From contig NZ_LMJF01000001.1 of assembly GCF_001429785.1 (NCBI RefSeq), positions 757,734 to 821,733 on the forward strand: a stretch of 64,000 bases of DNA, in the 5' to 3' direction. The stretch is from Lysobacter sp. Root916. Lineage in GTDB: Bacteria > Pseudomonadota > Gammaproteobacteria > Xanthomonadales > Xanthomonadaceae. The notes beneath the pieces were generated by a model. It was not told where the DNA came from and searched no databases. It was given only the letters and a program-made list of their open reading frames with translations. Made by a program: the position numbers and the translations under genes. Below are positions 40,351 to 48,483 of the stretch, in pieces (the first letter of the stretch is position 1; each line of letters opens with the position of its first letter).

Positions 40351-40457
40351 AGCAAATCCCCCCTAGCCCCCCTTTTGCAAAGGGGGGAAGAGCATTACGT
40401 TCGTCGAAAGCCGCTTGTTTCCCCCCTTTGCAAAAGGGGGGCTAGGGGGGATTTGCT
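40351..40457. repeat. Perfect 37-bp inverted repeat
   Basis: The arms 40351-40387 and 40421-40457 are exact reverse complements (they start AGCAAATCCCCCC and end CAAAGGGGGG) separated by 33 bases. Each arm is itself a near-palindrome built on CCCCCCTTTTGCAAAGGGGGG. It lies between the NTF2-like gene and the LLM gene and belongs to the dispersed family seen at 20284 and 53396. Confidence 0.92.
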
Positions 40458-40558
40458 CCTAAGCAACGCCACCCCCGCAACACTGCGTACCCGGCAACGC
40501 GCTCGAAATCGTGCGCAGGCGCCCCAACTTGGAAGGGACGCCATCGCCGCGAGCGCCC

Positions 40559-41557
40559 ATGATTCCCTTTTCCGTACTCGACCTGGCCCCGGTCACCGAA
40601 GGCAGCGATGCCGCCCAGGCCTTCGCTCACAGCCTGGAACTGGCCCAGCACGCCGAGCGCCTGGGTTATCGGCGCTACTGGCTGGCCGAACACCACAACA
40701 TGCCCGGCATCGCCAGCGCCGCGACCGCGGTGCTGATCGGGCATATCGCCGGCGGCACCTCGACCATCCGGGTCGGCGCCGGCGGCATCATGCTGCCCAA
40801 CCATTCGCCGCTGCAGGTGGCCGAGCAGTTCGGCACCCTGGCGTCGCTGTATCCCGATCGCATCGATCTGGGCCTGGGCCGCGCGCCCGGCACCGATCAG
40901 GCCACCGCGCGCGCCTTGCGCCGCTATTTCGACGGCGCCGACAGCTTTCCGCAGGACGTCGCCGAACTGCTGCAGTACTTCGAGCCGGTGCGGCCCGGCC
41001 AGGCGGTGCGCGCGGTGCCGGGCGCGGGGCTGCGGGTGCCGGTGTGGCTGCTGGGCTCCAGCCTGTTCGGCGCGCAGCTGGCCGCGCAGCTGGGCCTGCC
41101 GTACGCGTTCGCCTCGCACTTCGCGCCCGATGCGATGGATGAGGCGCTGGCGATCTACCGGCGCGAGTTCCGGCCCTCGGCGGCCTGGCCGCGCCCGCAT
41201 GCGCTACTGGCCTTGAACGTGGTCGCCGCCGAAACCGACGCGCAGGCGCGGCGCTTGTTCACCACCCAGCAGCAGAGTTTCGTCAACCTGCGGCGCGGCC
41301 AACCCGGCCTGATTCCGCCGCCGATCGACGACATCGACGCCTACTGGACGCCGGCCGAACGCTCCGGCGTGGAGCGCGCGCTGGCCTGCGCGGTGGTCGG
41401 CGGCCCCGATAGCGTGCGCGAGGGCATCGCCGCCTTCATCGAGCGCCATCGTCCCGACGAGTTGATGCTGACGGCCAACGTGTACGAGCACGCGGCGCGG
41501 CTGCGCTCGTTCGAGCTGGCCGCGCAGGCGCGCGCGCAGTTGGCGCAGCGCGCCTGA
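40559..41557 (+). CDS. LLM-class flavin-dependent oxidoreductase
   Basis: A 332-residue member of the luciferase-like monooxygenase family. It opens [19 protein letters not shown], then [20 protein letters not shown], the His pair common in this class, and [20 protein letters not shown], then the [20 protein letters not shown] part. FMN-binding residues are in these loops. The subgroup (MsnO8/YhbW-like) is often annotated without a substrate. ATG at 40559 begins the beta-barrel; the frame is open from 40511 but that part is not family-like. It is a single-gene unit behind the 37-bp inverted repeat. Confidence 0.9.
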   Translation: MIPFSVLDLAPVTEGSDAAQAFAHSLELAQHAERLGYRRYWLAEHHNMPGIASAATAVLIGHIAGGTSTIRVGAGGIMLPNHSPLQVAEQFGTLASLYPDRIDLGLGRAPGTDQATARALRRYFDGADSFPQDVAELLQYFEPVRPGQAVRAVPGAGLRVPVWLLGSSLFGAQLAAQLGLPYAFASHFAPDAMDEALAIYRREFRPSAAWPRPHALLALNVVAAETDAQARRLFTTQQQSFVNLRRGQPGLIPPPIDDIDAYWTPAERSGVERALACAVVGGPDSVREGIAAFIERHRPDELMLTANVYEHAARLRSFELAAQARAQLAQRA

Positions 41558-41574
41558 CGCGCGACAGGCTTGCC

Positions 41575-42060
41575 TCAGCGCGAGCCCGGCACGTGCTCGC
41601 GCACGCCCAGCAACTCGACCTCGAACACCATCGACGCGTCCGGCGGAATCACGCCGCCGCCCGCGCCGTCGGCGCCGTAGCCGTATTCCGGCGGCAGCAT
41701 CAGCACGCGCTTGCCGCCGACCTGCATGCCGGCGATGCCTTCGTCCCAGCCGCGTACCACCCGGCCGGCGCCGAGCAGGAACGAGAACGGCTTGCCGCGA
41801 TCGACCGAGCTGTCGAACTTGCGGCCGCGCTTGTCGGCGGCCTTTTCGTCGTAGAGCCAGCCGGTGTAGTGCACGCTCACGTCCTGGCCGCTGCGCGCGG
41901 CCGGGCCGGTGCCGGGGCGCTCGTCTATCCATTCGAAGCGTTGCACGCGTCCGCCGGCGGCGGGTTCGGCTTCGTGGCGGGCGCAGCCGCCGAGCAGGAG
42001 CGTGCCCGACAGCAGCGCGCCGCAGACGAGGGTGACGAGGGTTGGGCGCATCGGGTTCAT
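41575..42060 (-). CDS. FKBP-type peptidyl-prolyl isomerase, lipoprotein
   Basis: A 161-residue lipoprotein PPIase. The signal ends LLLGGC at residue 26, giving a lipidated Cys. The FKBP domain begins with QDVSVHYTGWLYDEK, then FDSSVDRGKPFSFLLGAGRVVRGWDEG, the canonical sequence, and closes MLPPEYGYGADGAGG and MVFEVELLGV. Key pocket residues Tyr, Phe, Asp, Trp and Tyr are present, so it should be active. It should catalyse cis-trans prolyl isomerisation in periplasmic proteins, held at the outer membrane. The ATG at 42060 or, one residue-run later, MRPTL at 42051 may be the start. It is convergent with the LLM gene. Confidence 0.94.
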   Translation of the reverse strand: MNPMRPTLVTLVCGALLSGTLLLGGCARHEAEPAAGGRVQRFEWIDERPGTGPAARSGQDVSVHYTGWLYDEKAADKRGRKFDSSVDRGKPFSFLLGAGRVVRGWDEGIAGMQVGGKRVLMLPPEYGYGADGAGGGVIPPDASMVFEVELLGVREHVPGSR

Positions 42061-42111
42061 CCCTGAGGGCGTGGCGGTGACGACGCCCAGGATAACGGAC
42101 CCGGCGCGCGC

Positions 42112-42903
42112 TCAGTCGACCAGCGCGCCGCAGCTGAGATTGGCGACGGCTCCGGTCATGGCGCCGGCGCGGTCGGAGGCGACGAAGGCGGCGTAGTCGG
42201 CGACCTGGGCCAGGGTCGGCAGGCGGCCGAGCAGGGTGCCGGTGCGCGCGGCCTCGTCGAGCATGGCCTCGATCGACACGCCGGCGCGGCGCGCGCTTTC
42301 GGCGAAGACCTCGTGCGCGTGCGAGGCCGGTTGCGCGTCGGGTATCGCGTGCGGACGCAGGCAGACCACGCGGATGCCGGACGGGCCCAGTTCGGCGGCG
42401 AGCAGGCGTGTGAAAGCCTCGATCGCCGCGCAGGTCACGCCGTAGCCGAGGAAGCCCACGCCGCTCATGCGCGAGCCTGGCGTGGACAGGGTCAGGATCG
42501 CGCCGCCGCCGCGCATGTGGCGCGCGGCGGCCTGGGCGGTGATGAAGTTGCTGCGCGTGTAGGCTTCGATCGGGTGCAGATAGTCCGACAGCGTCAGCTC
42601 GGCGAAGGGCACGCCCTGCACGTGCGGCACGCCGATCGCGTTGAGGGCGATGTCGATGCCGCCCGCGTCCGCGGCGACCGCGGCGGCATGCGCCTGCACC
42701 GCGGCTTCGTCCAGCGCGTCCACGGTCGCGATATCGGCGTGGCCGCCGGCGGCGGCGATGTCGGCGGCCACGCGTGCGAGTTTGTCGCGACCGCGCCCGG
42801 CCAGATAGACGCGCGCGCCTTCGCGGGCGAAGGCACGCGCGACCGCGCCGCCGATGGCGCCGCCGCCGCCGTGGATCAGCGCCACTTTGTGTTCGAGCAG
42901 CAT
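42112..42903 (-). CDS. SDR family oxidoreductase with Cys at the catalytic Lys position
   Basis: A 263-residue SDR. The Rossmann motif is LIHGGGGAIGGAVARAFAREG; the NAG-equivalent is LNAIGVPHVQG; the catalytic Ser lies in LTLSTPGSRMS. The Y-x-x-x-K motif reads Y-G-V-T-C in GFLGYGVTCAAIEAF, so the Lys is replaced by Cys. This variant occurs in a named group of SDR homologues, by my recollection, and suggests lost or altered activity. The gene is on the minus strand downstream of the ArsR-SRPBCC group, 45 bases after the last SRPBCC gene, and probably transcribed with it. Its substrate is unknown. Confidence 0.88.
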   Translation of the reverse strand: MLLEHKVALIHGGGGAIGGAVARAFAREGARVYLAGRGRDKLARVAADIAAAGGHADIATVDALDEAAVQAHAAAVAADAGGIDIALNAIGVPHVQGVPFAELTLSDYLHPIEAYTRSNFITAQAAARHMRGGGAILTLSTPGSRMSGVGFLGYGVTCAAIEAFTRLLAAELGPSGIRVVCLRPHAIPDAQPASHAHEVFAESARRAGVSIEAMLDEAARTGTLLGRLPTLAQVADYAAFVASDRAGAMTGAVANLSCGALVD

Positions 42904-42948
42904 CGGGAACTCCTGGGTCAGGGCAGGGTGGCGGCGGTCGCCGCGAGA

Positions 42949-43377
42949 TCAGAATCTGCGTCGCTGAAAGGGCAGGCCGACGCCTTCCTCGCAGTAGGAC
43001 TTGAGGCTGTACACGAACATCGCCCAGTTGTAGTTGCACCAGCGATAGAACTCGGTGACCTCGCGCCAACCTTCATGGCGCAGCACCACCGCGGTGTTTC
43101 CCTCGCGCGCTTCCAGGTCGAAGCTGATCTGGGTGCCGATCCATTGCGGATCCGAATCCAGGCAGCGCCAGGCCAGGCGGCTGCGCGGCAGCCATTCGGT
43201 GATCTTGACTCGCACCAGGCCGGCCTCGCCGAAGCGGAATTCGTTGACCGCGCCCTGCACCGCCTGCACGGTCAGGTCGTCGGTCCAGACTTCGGCCAGG
43301 CCGCGTTCGCTGGTCAGCGCGTCGTAGACCTGCGCCGGCGATGCGTTCACGTATTGGATGTGTTCTATGGCGGCCAT
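42949..43377 (-). CDS. SRPBCC protein (AHSA1 type) 3
   Basis: A 142-residue AHSA1/SRPBCC protein. It has IEHIQYVNASPAQVYDALTS, TEWLPRSRLAWR and a closing RWCNYNWAMFVYSLKSYCEEG. The family binds lipid-like or aromatic ligands or acts as Hsp90 activator domains. It is the third of three SRPBCC genes behind an ArsR-type regulator; the gaps (28 and 21 bases) show one transcript. Clusters of this kind (ArsR plus two or three AHSA1 proteins) are common in environmental bacteria, and the purpose is not known. Confidence 0.88.
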   Translation of the reverse strand: MAAIEHIQYVNASPAQVYDALTSERGLAEVWTDDLTVQAVQGAVNEFRFGEAGLVRVKITEWLPRSRLAWRCLDSDPQWIGTQISFDLEAREGNTAVVLRHEGWREVTEFYRWCNYNWAMFVYSLKSYCEEGVGLPFQRRRF

Positions 43378-43405
43378 GGCCGGCTCCTGTCGCGGATACG
43401 AGGGC

Positions 43406-43927
43406 TCATTCCTTGGGGATCCGCCGTTCGTACTCCGCCTCGATCGCGGAGTGCTTGGACCAGAAATGGCTGGGCGTGCGGCCCTCCAGCAGGTCCCGCA
43501 GCAGATCGAGGTGGCTGTGCCAGCCGCCGGCGACGCTGACCATCTCGCCGCGGTTGGGCAGACGACGGTGGGTGACCACCAGCAGCACGCGGTCCTGCTT
43601 CGGGGTCAGCTCGAACACCACTTCCGATTCGCCGTCCCAGGTGTAGCTGAGCCGATGCGGCGGATCGCAGTCGATCACCCGGCCTTCGCTGCGGTACTCC
43701 TCGTGGTCGGCGTACTTGGCCGGGGTCGGGTCGTCGTTGGTCAGTTCGGCGTTGCGGAACACGTGCTCGACGCGGCCGCCGGGGCGCAGTTCGATCTCGC
43801 CCGCGGCCATCCAGGTGCGGCGCTTTTCGGATTCGGTGAGATAGCTCCACAGCCGTTCGATCGGGCCGGGCATCAGGCGTTCGATGCGCACGGTGTCGGG
43901 GGCGGTGACGATGCCGTAGTCGCTCAT
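43406..43927 (-). CDS. SRPBCC protein (AHSA1 type) 2
   Basis: A 173-residue AHSA1/SRPBCC protein. It opens TAPDTVRIERLMPGPIERLW, then RRTWMAAGEIELRPGGRVEHVFRN and HRLSYTWDGESEVVFELTPK. The closing helix is GGWHSHLDLLRDLLEG, a hallmark of the AHSA1 group. Its N-terminal strands are very like the first SRPBCC gene. It starts 21 bases below the upstream SRPBCC gene and has a Gly/Ala-rich ribosome region. Expected to be cytoplasmic. Confidence 0.88.
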   Translation of the reverse strand: MSDYGIVTAPDTVRIERLMPGPIERLWSYLTESEKRRTWMAAGEIELRPGGRVEHVFRNAELTNDDPTPAKYADHEEYRSEGRVIDCDPPHRLSYTWDGESEVVFELTPKQDRVLLVVTHRRLPNRGEMVSVAGGWHSHLDLLRDLLEGRTPSHFWSKHSAIEAEYERRIPKE

Positions 43928-43948
43928 GGTAGGGCTCCTGGGGAATGC

Positions 43949-44395
43949 TCAGTGGGGGGCGTGCGACAGCTGCTCGGCCAGCGAGGCGAGGATGTGCTGC
44001 CAGCCCGCTTCGGTGCGCTGCGCGTACGGCGCGTATTCGGCCGCCATTTCGTGGGTGAGGCGGAGTTCGCAGCCGCTGCCGATGGGCGCGATCTCGACGG
44101 TGATGCGGTCGCCGTCCGCGGCCGGATCCAGGGACAGGGTGAACACCAGCCGGCGCGGGCGATCGATCTCGAGATAACGGCCGTAGTGCGCGGCGTCGCC
44201 GTCCTCGCGGGTTTCGACGATGACGTAGCCGCCGCCGACGCGCGCGTCGATCTCGACCCGCTGCATGCGTCCGTTCGCGGTCGCGTAGAGGAAGCGCGCG
44301 GCCATGCGCGGATCCAGCCAGGCGTCGAACACGCGTTCGGGCGAGGCCGCGAAGCGGCGCGCGACGCGCACGACGATGGGGGAGGTCGGGCTCAT
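43949..44395 (-). CDS. SRPBCC protein (AHSA1 type) 1
   Basis: A 148-residue AHSA1/SRPBCC protein. It opens IVVRVARRFAASPERVFDAW, then ARFLYATANGRMQRVEIDAR and GGGYVIVETREDGDAAHYGRYL; the last helix is GWQHILASLAEQL. Its ATG (44393-44395) overlaps the stop of the ArsR gene (ATGA), so the pair is translationally coupled. This is the standard regulator-AHSA1 gene pairing. Position 44506 is an alternative in-frame start but its leader is not protein-like. Confidence 0.9.
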   Translation of the reverse strand: MSPTSPIVVRVARRFAASPERVFDAWLDPRMAARFLYATANGRMQRVEIDARVGGGYVIVETREDGDAAHYGRYLEIDRPRRLVFTLSLDPAADGDRITVEIAPIGSGCELRLTHEMAAEYAPYAQRTEAGWQHILASLAEQLSHAPH

Positions 44396-44760
44396 CGTTT
44401 GCTCCTGGGTTTGCGCGCGGCCGCGAGGGCGCGATCCTCGGCCTGCAGCAGCGCGTCGAGGGCGTCGAGGCGTTCGTTCCAGAACCGTTCGTAGTGGCGC
44501 ATCCACTCCATGCCGCCGTGCATGGGGCGCGCATCGAGGCGGCAGACGTGGGTGCGGCCCTGGACTTCGCGCTGGACCAGGCCGGCGCGCTCCAGCACCT
44601 TGATGTGCTTGGAGGCCGCGGCCAGCGACATTTCGAACGGCGCGGCCAGTTCGCCGACGCTGCAGGGCTGGCGCGACAAGTTGCGCAGCATCGCGCGCCG
44701 GGTCGGGTCGGCAAGGGCGTGGAACACGGCGTCCAGGCGTTCGGGCTTATTCTCAACCAT
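44392..44760 (-). CDS. ArsR-family HTH transcriptional regulator
   Basis: A 122-residue winged-helix repressor of the ArsR/HTH_20 type. It opens ERLDAVFHALADPTRRAMLR, continues CSVGELAAPFEMSLAAASKHIKVL (recognition helix) and LVQREVQGRTHVCRLDAR (wing). There is no ELCVCDL-type metal motif, so it probably responds to an organic ligand. The ATG at 44760 is chosen; an earlier in-frame start at 44796 would swallow the promoter. It heads the three-SRPBCC operon and is probably self-repressing through the dyad at its start. Relatives control AHSA1 and glyoxalase genes. Confidence 0.9.
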   Translation of the reverse strand: MVENKPERLDAVFHALADPTRRAMLRNLSRQPCSVGELAAPFEMSLAAASKHIKVLERAGLVQREVQGRTHVCRLDARPMHGGMEWMRHYERFWNERLDALDALLQAEDRALAAARKPRSKR

Positions 44761-44800
44761 AGAGTTGAATATCCTCCGGCTGGGAGCGATTGTCAACCAT
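44751..44800 (-). promoter_or_regulatory. Promoter of the ArsR-SRPBCC operon with overlapping operator elements
   Basis: On the minus strand TTGACA (plus 44791-44796), a 17-base spacer and GATATT (44768-44773) form a promoter whose start point would fall at or one base before the ATG (44760), so the message may be leaderless. TCAAC (44753-44757) and GTTGA (44764-44768) form a dyad over the start. The ten-base block T-C/G-TCAACCAT occurs at 44751-44760 and 44791-44800, exactly 40 bases apart. Confidence 0.55.
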
Positions 44801-45012
44801 TCGGTAAAATATCGAGCGACTCCAGCAAGGCGTCCTGCGGGCGCGGATGGCGCCCAAAAGCGGCTGCGCAGCGCAGCCTGGCGGCACTACGCTGCCGGCG
44901 GCCGTGGGTGGCGCCGGTTAGCCGCCCCTGGCTGCGCGTGACCAGCGGCGCACCGCTGGCCGTGCTGGATTGCCAGAGCCGGGTCGGCGCGATCTGGCGC
45001 CGCGGTGGCGCT

Positions 45013-45819
45013 CTAGCCGGCCTGGCTTTCGGCGGCCTGCAGCGCGCGCAGCGCGTTGGCGGTGGCGGCGTCGGCGGGGAAGAAAGATTCGATCGCCAGT
45101 TCCGCCAGGGTCACGTCCATCGGCGTGCCGAACACGGTGGTGGTGCTGATGTAGGCGTGCTCGCCGCCGTCGGGACTGCGCAAGCGCAGCGGCACCGCGA
45201 CGCTGAGCGTGGTGGGCAGTTCGACCTCGTCGGCATCCGCGCAGGGGTAGGCGGCGAGTTCATCGTGCAGCTCGCTCAGCACCGGATCGCCGGTGGCGTC
45301 GGCCTGATGGCGCAGGCGATGCAGCAAGTGCGCGCGCCACTGCGCGAGGTTGACGATCAGCGGCGCCAGGCCGCGCGGGTGCAGGCTCAGGCGCAAAACG
45401 TTGATCGGCGGCTGCAGCAGGTCGGTGGGGATGCCTTCGAGCATGCGTTCGACGGCGCGGTTGGCCGCCAGCAGGTTCCAGTGGCGGTCGATGGCCAGCG
45501 CGGGGTAGGGCTCGTGCCCGTGCAGCACCAGTTGGATCGCCGCATGCGCTTCGTGCAGTGCGGGATCGTCCAGCGAGCGCTGCGCGTACATCGGCGCCAG
45601 CCCGGCCGCGGTCATCAACTGGTTGCGCTCGCGCAGTGGCACGTCGAGGCGATCGGCCAGGCGCAGCAGCATCGCCCGGCTCGGCAGCGAGCGCCCGGTT
45701 TCGATGAAGCTGACGTGGCGGGTGGAGATGTCGGCCATGCCGGCCAAATCCAATTGGGTCAGGCGGCGGCGCTGGCGCCAGTCGCGCAATTGTTCGCCTA
45801 CGGGTCGGGTCGCGTTCAT
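45013..45819 (-). CDS. XRE-family regulator with MmyB-type ligand domain
   Basis: A 268-residue regulator. The N-terminal helix-turn-helix is at residues 8-65 (LRDWRQRRRLTQLDLAGMADIS; RHVSFIETGRSLPSRAML). The remainder is an MmyB-like ligand-binding (PAS-like) domain, with YPALAIDRHWNLLAANRAVERML, NVLRLSLHPRGLAPLIVNLAQW and TTTVFGTPMDVTLAELAIESFFPAD at the end. MmyB-type proteins sense fatty-acid-like ligands in relatives. ATG at 45819 starts the HTH; upstream in-frame sequence is non-protein-like. It is divergent from the membrane protein at 45947, its likely target. Confidence 0.93.
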   Translation of the reverse strand: MNATRPVGEQLRDWRQRRRLTQLDLAGMADISTRHVSFIETGRSLPSRAMLLRLADRLDVPLRERNQLMTAAGLAPMYAQRSLDDPALHEAHAAIQLVLHGHEPYPALAIDRHWNLLAANRAVERMLEGIPTDLLQPPINVLRLSLHPRGLAPLIVNLAQWRAHLLHRLRHQADATGDPVLSELHDELAAYPCADADEVELPTTLSVAVPLRLRSPDGGEHAYISTTTVFGTPMDVTLAELAIESFFPADAATANALRALQAAESQAG

Positions 45820-45946
45820 GGCCGAACGATAGCCCAGGGCGCCGGGTTCGGACATGACCTCGCAGGTAATCGACCGGCGGCGAGCGCTGGGTTGAGATGG
45901 CGTCGAACCCAACCGACCGACATCTCCGACAGAACAGGAGCAACTC

Positions 45947-46351
45947 ATGAGCGCCATCGTCCGATCCTCCCAGTCCCAACTGCTGCGCCGCGCGATCCAG
46001 CTCGACGCCATCGCCACCGCGGCCATGGCCGCGCTGCTGATCGCGGCCGCCGCGCCCTTGTCTCAGTGGCTGCACTTGCCGCAGAACCTGTTGCTGGGCG
46101 CGGGCCTGGTACTGGTGCCCTACGTGGCCTTCCTGGGCTGGCTACTCAGCCGCGAGCGCATCTCCGCGCCCCAGGCCTGGTCGGTGATCGCGATCAACGC
46201 CTGCTGGACGATCGACAGCGCGATCCTGCTGCTCAGCGGCTGGGTCTCGCCGAACGCGCTGGGCTTGGCCTTCGTGATCGTGCAAGCGCTGGCGGTGGCG
46301 GCGTTCGCCGAGCTGCAGTACTTCGGCCTGCGCAAGCAGCAGCGCGGCTGA
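45947..46351 (+). CDS. Four-helix membrane protein, divergent from the XRE regulator
   Basis: A 134-residue protein with four hydrophobic segments (about residues 21-39, 46-66, 78-99 and 104-124) and a short charged C terminus. CAGGAG is placed ahead of the ATG at 45947. It has no catalytic motif that I recognise. The divergent pairing with an MmyB-type regulator is recurrent in proteobacteria, in which the target is often a small membrane protein. Regulation by that neighbour is an inference. Confidence 0.8.
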   Translation: MSAIVRSSQSQLLRRAIQLDAIATAAMAALLIAAAAPLSQWLHLPQNLLLGAGLVLVPYVAFLGWLLSRERISAPQAWSVIAINACWTIDSAILLLSGWVSPNALGLAFVIVQALAVAAFAELQYFGLRKQQRG

Positions 46352-46378
46352 GCGGGCCCGGATCCACCTCTGCCTCCA

Positions 46379-46605
46379 TGTAGGAGCGGCGCAAGCCGCG
46401 ACCGCGCCACTTCGCTTGCGGCGATGGCGCGGTCAAAGGGATGGATGACGGTCGCGGCTCGCGCGGCTCCACCCCCAAAGCGCAGCGCCCCTTGCTTCCT
46501 GTGGGAGCGGTGTGAGCCGCGAAGGATGTGTCAGATCGAGACGAGATTCGGCATCTCGGTGCTTCGATCGCGGCTCACGCCGCTCCCACAGAAGGCAGAG
46601 CTCTG
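46379..46605. repeat. Cluster of dispersed repeats (GGAGCGGCGCAAGCCGCGA family)
   Basis: GTAGGAGCGGCGCAAGCCGCGACCGC (first 20 read as GTAGGAGCGGCGCAAGCCGC), a reversed copy, and a GTGGGAGCGGTGTGAGCCGCG copy with its inverse GCGGCTCACGCCGCTCCCAC fill this gap. There is no gene here. Confidence 0.75.
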
Positions 46606-46643
46606 CTCCCACAGCAAGCGCGCAGCCGGTAGCGGCCTTCAGC

Positions 46644-47831
46644 TCAGACCGCGATACCTGCCGCGTGTCCCGAGGCCCAGGCCCATTGGAAGTTGTAGCC
46701 GCCCAGCCAGCCGGTCACGTCGACCACTTCGCCGACGAAATGCAGGCCCGCTACGCGCCGCGATTCCATGGTGCTGGAGGACAACTCGTCGGTGTCGACG
46801 CCGCCCAGGGTGACCTCGGCGGTGCGGTAGCCCTCGGTGCCGCTGGCGACCAGGGCCCAGTCCTGCAGCGTCGCCGCCAGCTGCTTCAACTCCGGCGGCG
46901 TGTACTGCTTCATCGGCTTGTTGCTCAGCCACAGCTCGCACAGGCGCTGGGCGAAACGCCGCGGCATCGCATCCGACAGCACGGTCTTGAGTTCGGCCGC
47001 CGGGCGTTCCAGTTGCTGCGCGCGCAGCCAGGCCGCGGCGTCCTGGCCCGGCAGCAGGTCCAGGCGCAAGTCGTCGCCGGGCTGCCAGTAGGACGAGATC
47101 TGCAGGATCGCCGGGCCGCTGACGCCGCGGTGGGTGATCAGCATCTGGTTGCTGAAGCTGCGGCCGTTGCAACGCGCGGTCACCGGCAGGGCGACGCCGC
47201 TGAGGTCGGCCAGGCGTTCCTGATGCTTGCCGCTGAGGGTCAGCGGCACCAGGCCCGCGCGCGTGGGCAGCACGCTATGGCCGAACTGGCGGGCGAGTTC
47301 GTAGCCGAAACCGGTCGCCCCCATGCTGGGGATCGACAGCGCGCCGGTGGCGATCACCAGCCGCGGTGCCGCGAACGCGCCGCGCGTGGTGTGCAGGCGG
47401 AACGGCGCCTCGCCCTCGGCGTGCAGCACGCGCTCGACGCTGCACGAGGTCTCGATGCGCACGCCCGCGTCCGCGCATTCGTCCAGCAGCATCTTGACGA
47501 TCAGCTTGGACGAAACGTCGCAGAACAGCTGGCCGAGTTCCTTCTCGTGGTAGGCGATGCCGTGGCGTTCGACCAGATCCACGAAATCGGCCGGCGTGTA
47601 GCGCGCCAGCGCCGATTTGCAGTAATGCGGATTGGCCGAGATGAAGTTGGCCGGGCCGGTGCCGGTGTTGGTGAAGTTGCAGCGGCCGCCGCCCGACATC
47701 AGGATCTTCTTGCCGACCCGGTTGGCGTGCTCCACCACCAGCACGCGCTTGCCGCGCTGGCCGGCGGTCAGCGCGCACATCAGGCCGGCCGCGCCGCCGC
47801 CTACGATCAGGACGTCGTAAAGCTCCGCCAT
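46644..47831 (-). CDS. HI0933/BaiN-type FAD-dependent oxidoreductase
   Basis: A 395-residue FAD protein. Its Rossmann motif is VLIVGGGAAGLMCALTAGQRG, and the family motif is GKKILMSGGGRCNFTN near residue 45. VATGALSIPSMGATG is central. The C-terminal FAD motif is AGLHFVGEVVDVTGWLGGYNFQWAWASG. Relatives reduce bile-acid or other ring double bonds; no substrate is known for this bacterium. ATG at 47831 is preceded by a weak ribosome site, four bases below the YaeQ stop. It is a cousin of the flavoprotein at 35344, which has the shortened TIGR03862 motif. Confidence 0.93.
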   Translation of the reverse strand: MAELYDVLIVGGGAAGLMCALTAGQRGKRVLVVEHANRVGKKILMSGGGRCNFTNTGTGPANFISANPHYCKSALARYTPADFVDLVERHGIAYHEKELGQLFCDVSSKLIVKMLLDECADAGVRIETSCSVERVLHAEGEAPFRLHTTRGAFAAPRLVIATGALSIPSMGATGFGYELARQFGHSVLPTRAGLVPLTLSGKHQERLADLSGVALPVTARCNGRSFSNQMLITHRGVSGPAILQISSYWQPGDDLRLDLLPGQDAAAWLRAQQLERPAAELKTVLSDAMPRRFAQRLCELWLSNKPMKQYTPPELKQLAATLQDWALVASGTEGYRTAEVTLGGVDTDELSSSTMESRRVAGLHFVGEVVDVTGWLGGYNFQWAWASGHAAGIAV

Positions 47832-47835
47832 GCGT

Positions 47836-48393
47836 TCAAGCGGCCTGCGTGCCCACGCCCTGGCGCACCGACGGCGTCAGCGTGAGCGCGACGCGGTCGT
47901 TGCTGAGCGCGACTTCGCCGTCCTGGATCTGGCAGTCCAGGCGGAAGCTGCGTTCGACCATCGCCGCCATCGCCTCGACCGCGTCGCTGTCGATGTCCAG
48001 CACGGTAAGGTTCTTCAGGCGGCGCAGAATGGCGACGTTCTTGTCCCACCAGATGTCGGCCGCGCGCCCGCCGTAATTCACCACCACCACCTGGCGCGCG
48101 CGTCCGCAGGCCTTGCGGATGCGCGACTCGTCCGGCTGGCCGACGTCGATCCACAGCTCGATGTCGCCGGTGTAGTCGCGCAGGGCTAGGTCGGGCTCGT
48201 CCTCGCTGCTCAGGCCCGGGCCGAATTCCAGGCGCTCGTGCGCGTTCAGGGCGAAGGCGAGCATGCGCACCATCAGCCGCTGTTGGGTTTCCGAGGGGTG
48301 CTGGGCCAGGGTCAGGGCGTGGGCGGCGTAGTAATGCCGGTCCATGTCGCTGATTTGCAGTTCGATCTTGACGATGGTGGCGTTGGGCGCCAT
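47836..48393 (-). CDS. yaeQ: YaeQ family protein
   Basis: A 185-residue YaeQ protein. It opens IVKIELQISDMDRHYYAAHALTLAQHPSE, continues RMLAFALNAHERLEFGPGLS and DIELWIDVGQPDESRIRKACGRA, and ends with a ROSSMANN-like VVNYGGRAADIWW segment. YaeQ has a nuclease-like PD-(D/E)XK fold in crystal structures and was first found as a suppressor of RfaH loss in E. coli; its reaction is unsettled. Length is typical (about 180). The stop is four bases before the HI0933-type gene, so the two are one transcript. The RluA-type gene is divergent. Confidence 0.93.
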   Translation of the reverse strand: MAPNATIVKIELQISDMDRHYYAAHALTLAQHPSETQQRLMVRMLAFALNAHERLEFGPGLSSEDEPDLALRDYTGDIELWIDVGQPDESRIRKACGRARQVVVVNYGGRAADIWWDKNVAILRRLKNLTVLDIDSDAVEAMAAMVERSFRLDCQIQDGEVALSNDRVALTLTPSVRQGVGTQAA

Positions 48394-48483
48394 GGACGGA
48401 CCTGCGGAGTGAAAAACAGCGCGCATTCTAGGCCCTGCGCGCCGGCGCCGCCTGAGCGGGGCCGGCTGGGCGAGAATGCGCGC

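Noticed and set aside
44797-45012. A regulatory RNA between the ArsR and XRE genes
   Set aside because: I see no stem-loop of note, no terminator and no conserved block; the 216 bases look ordinary.
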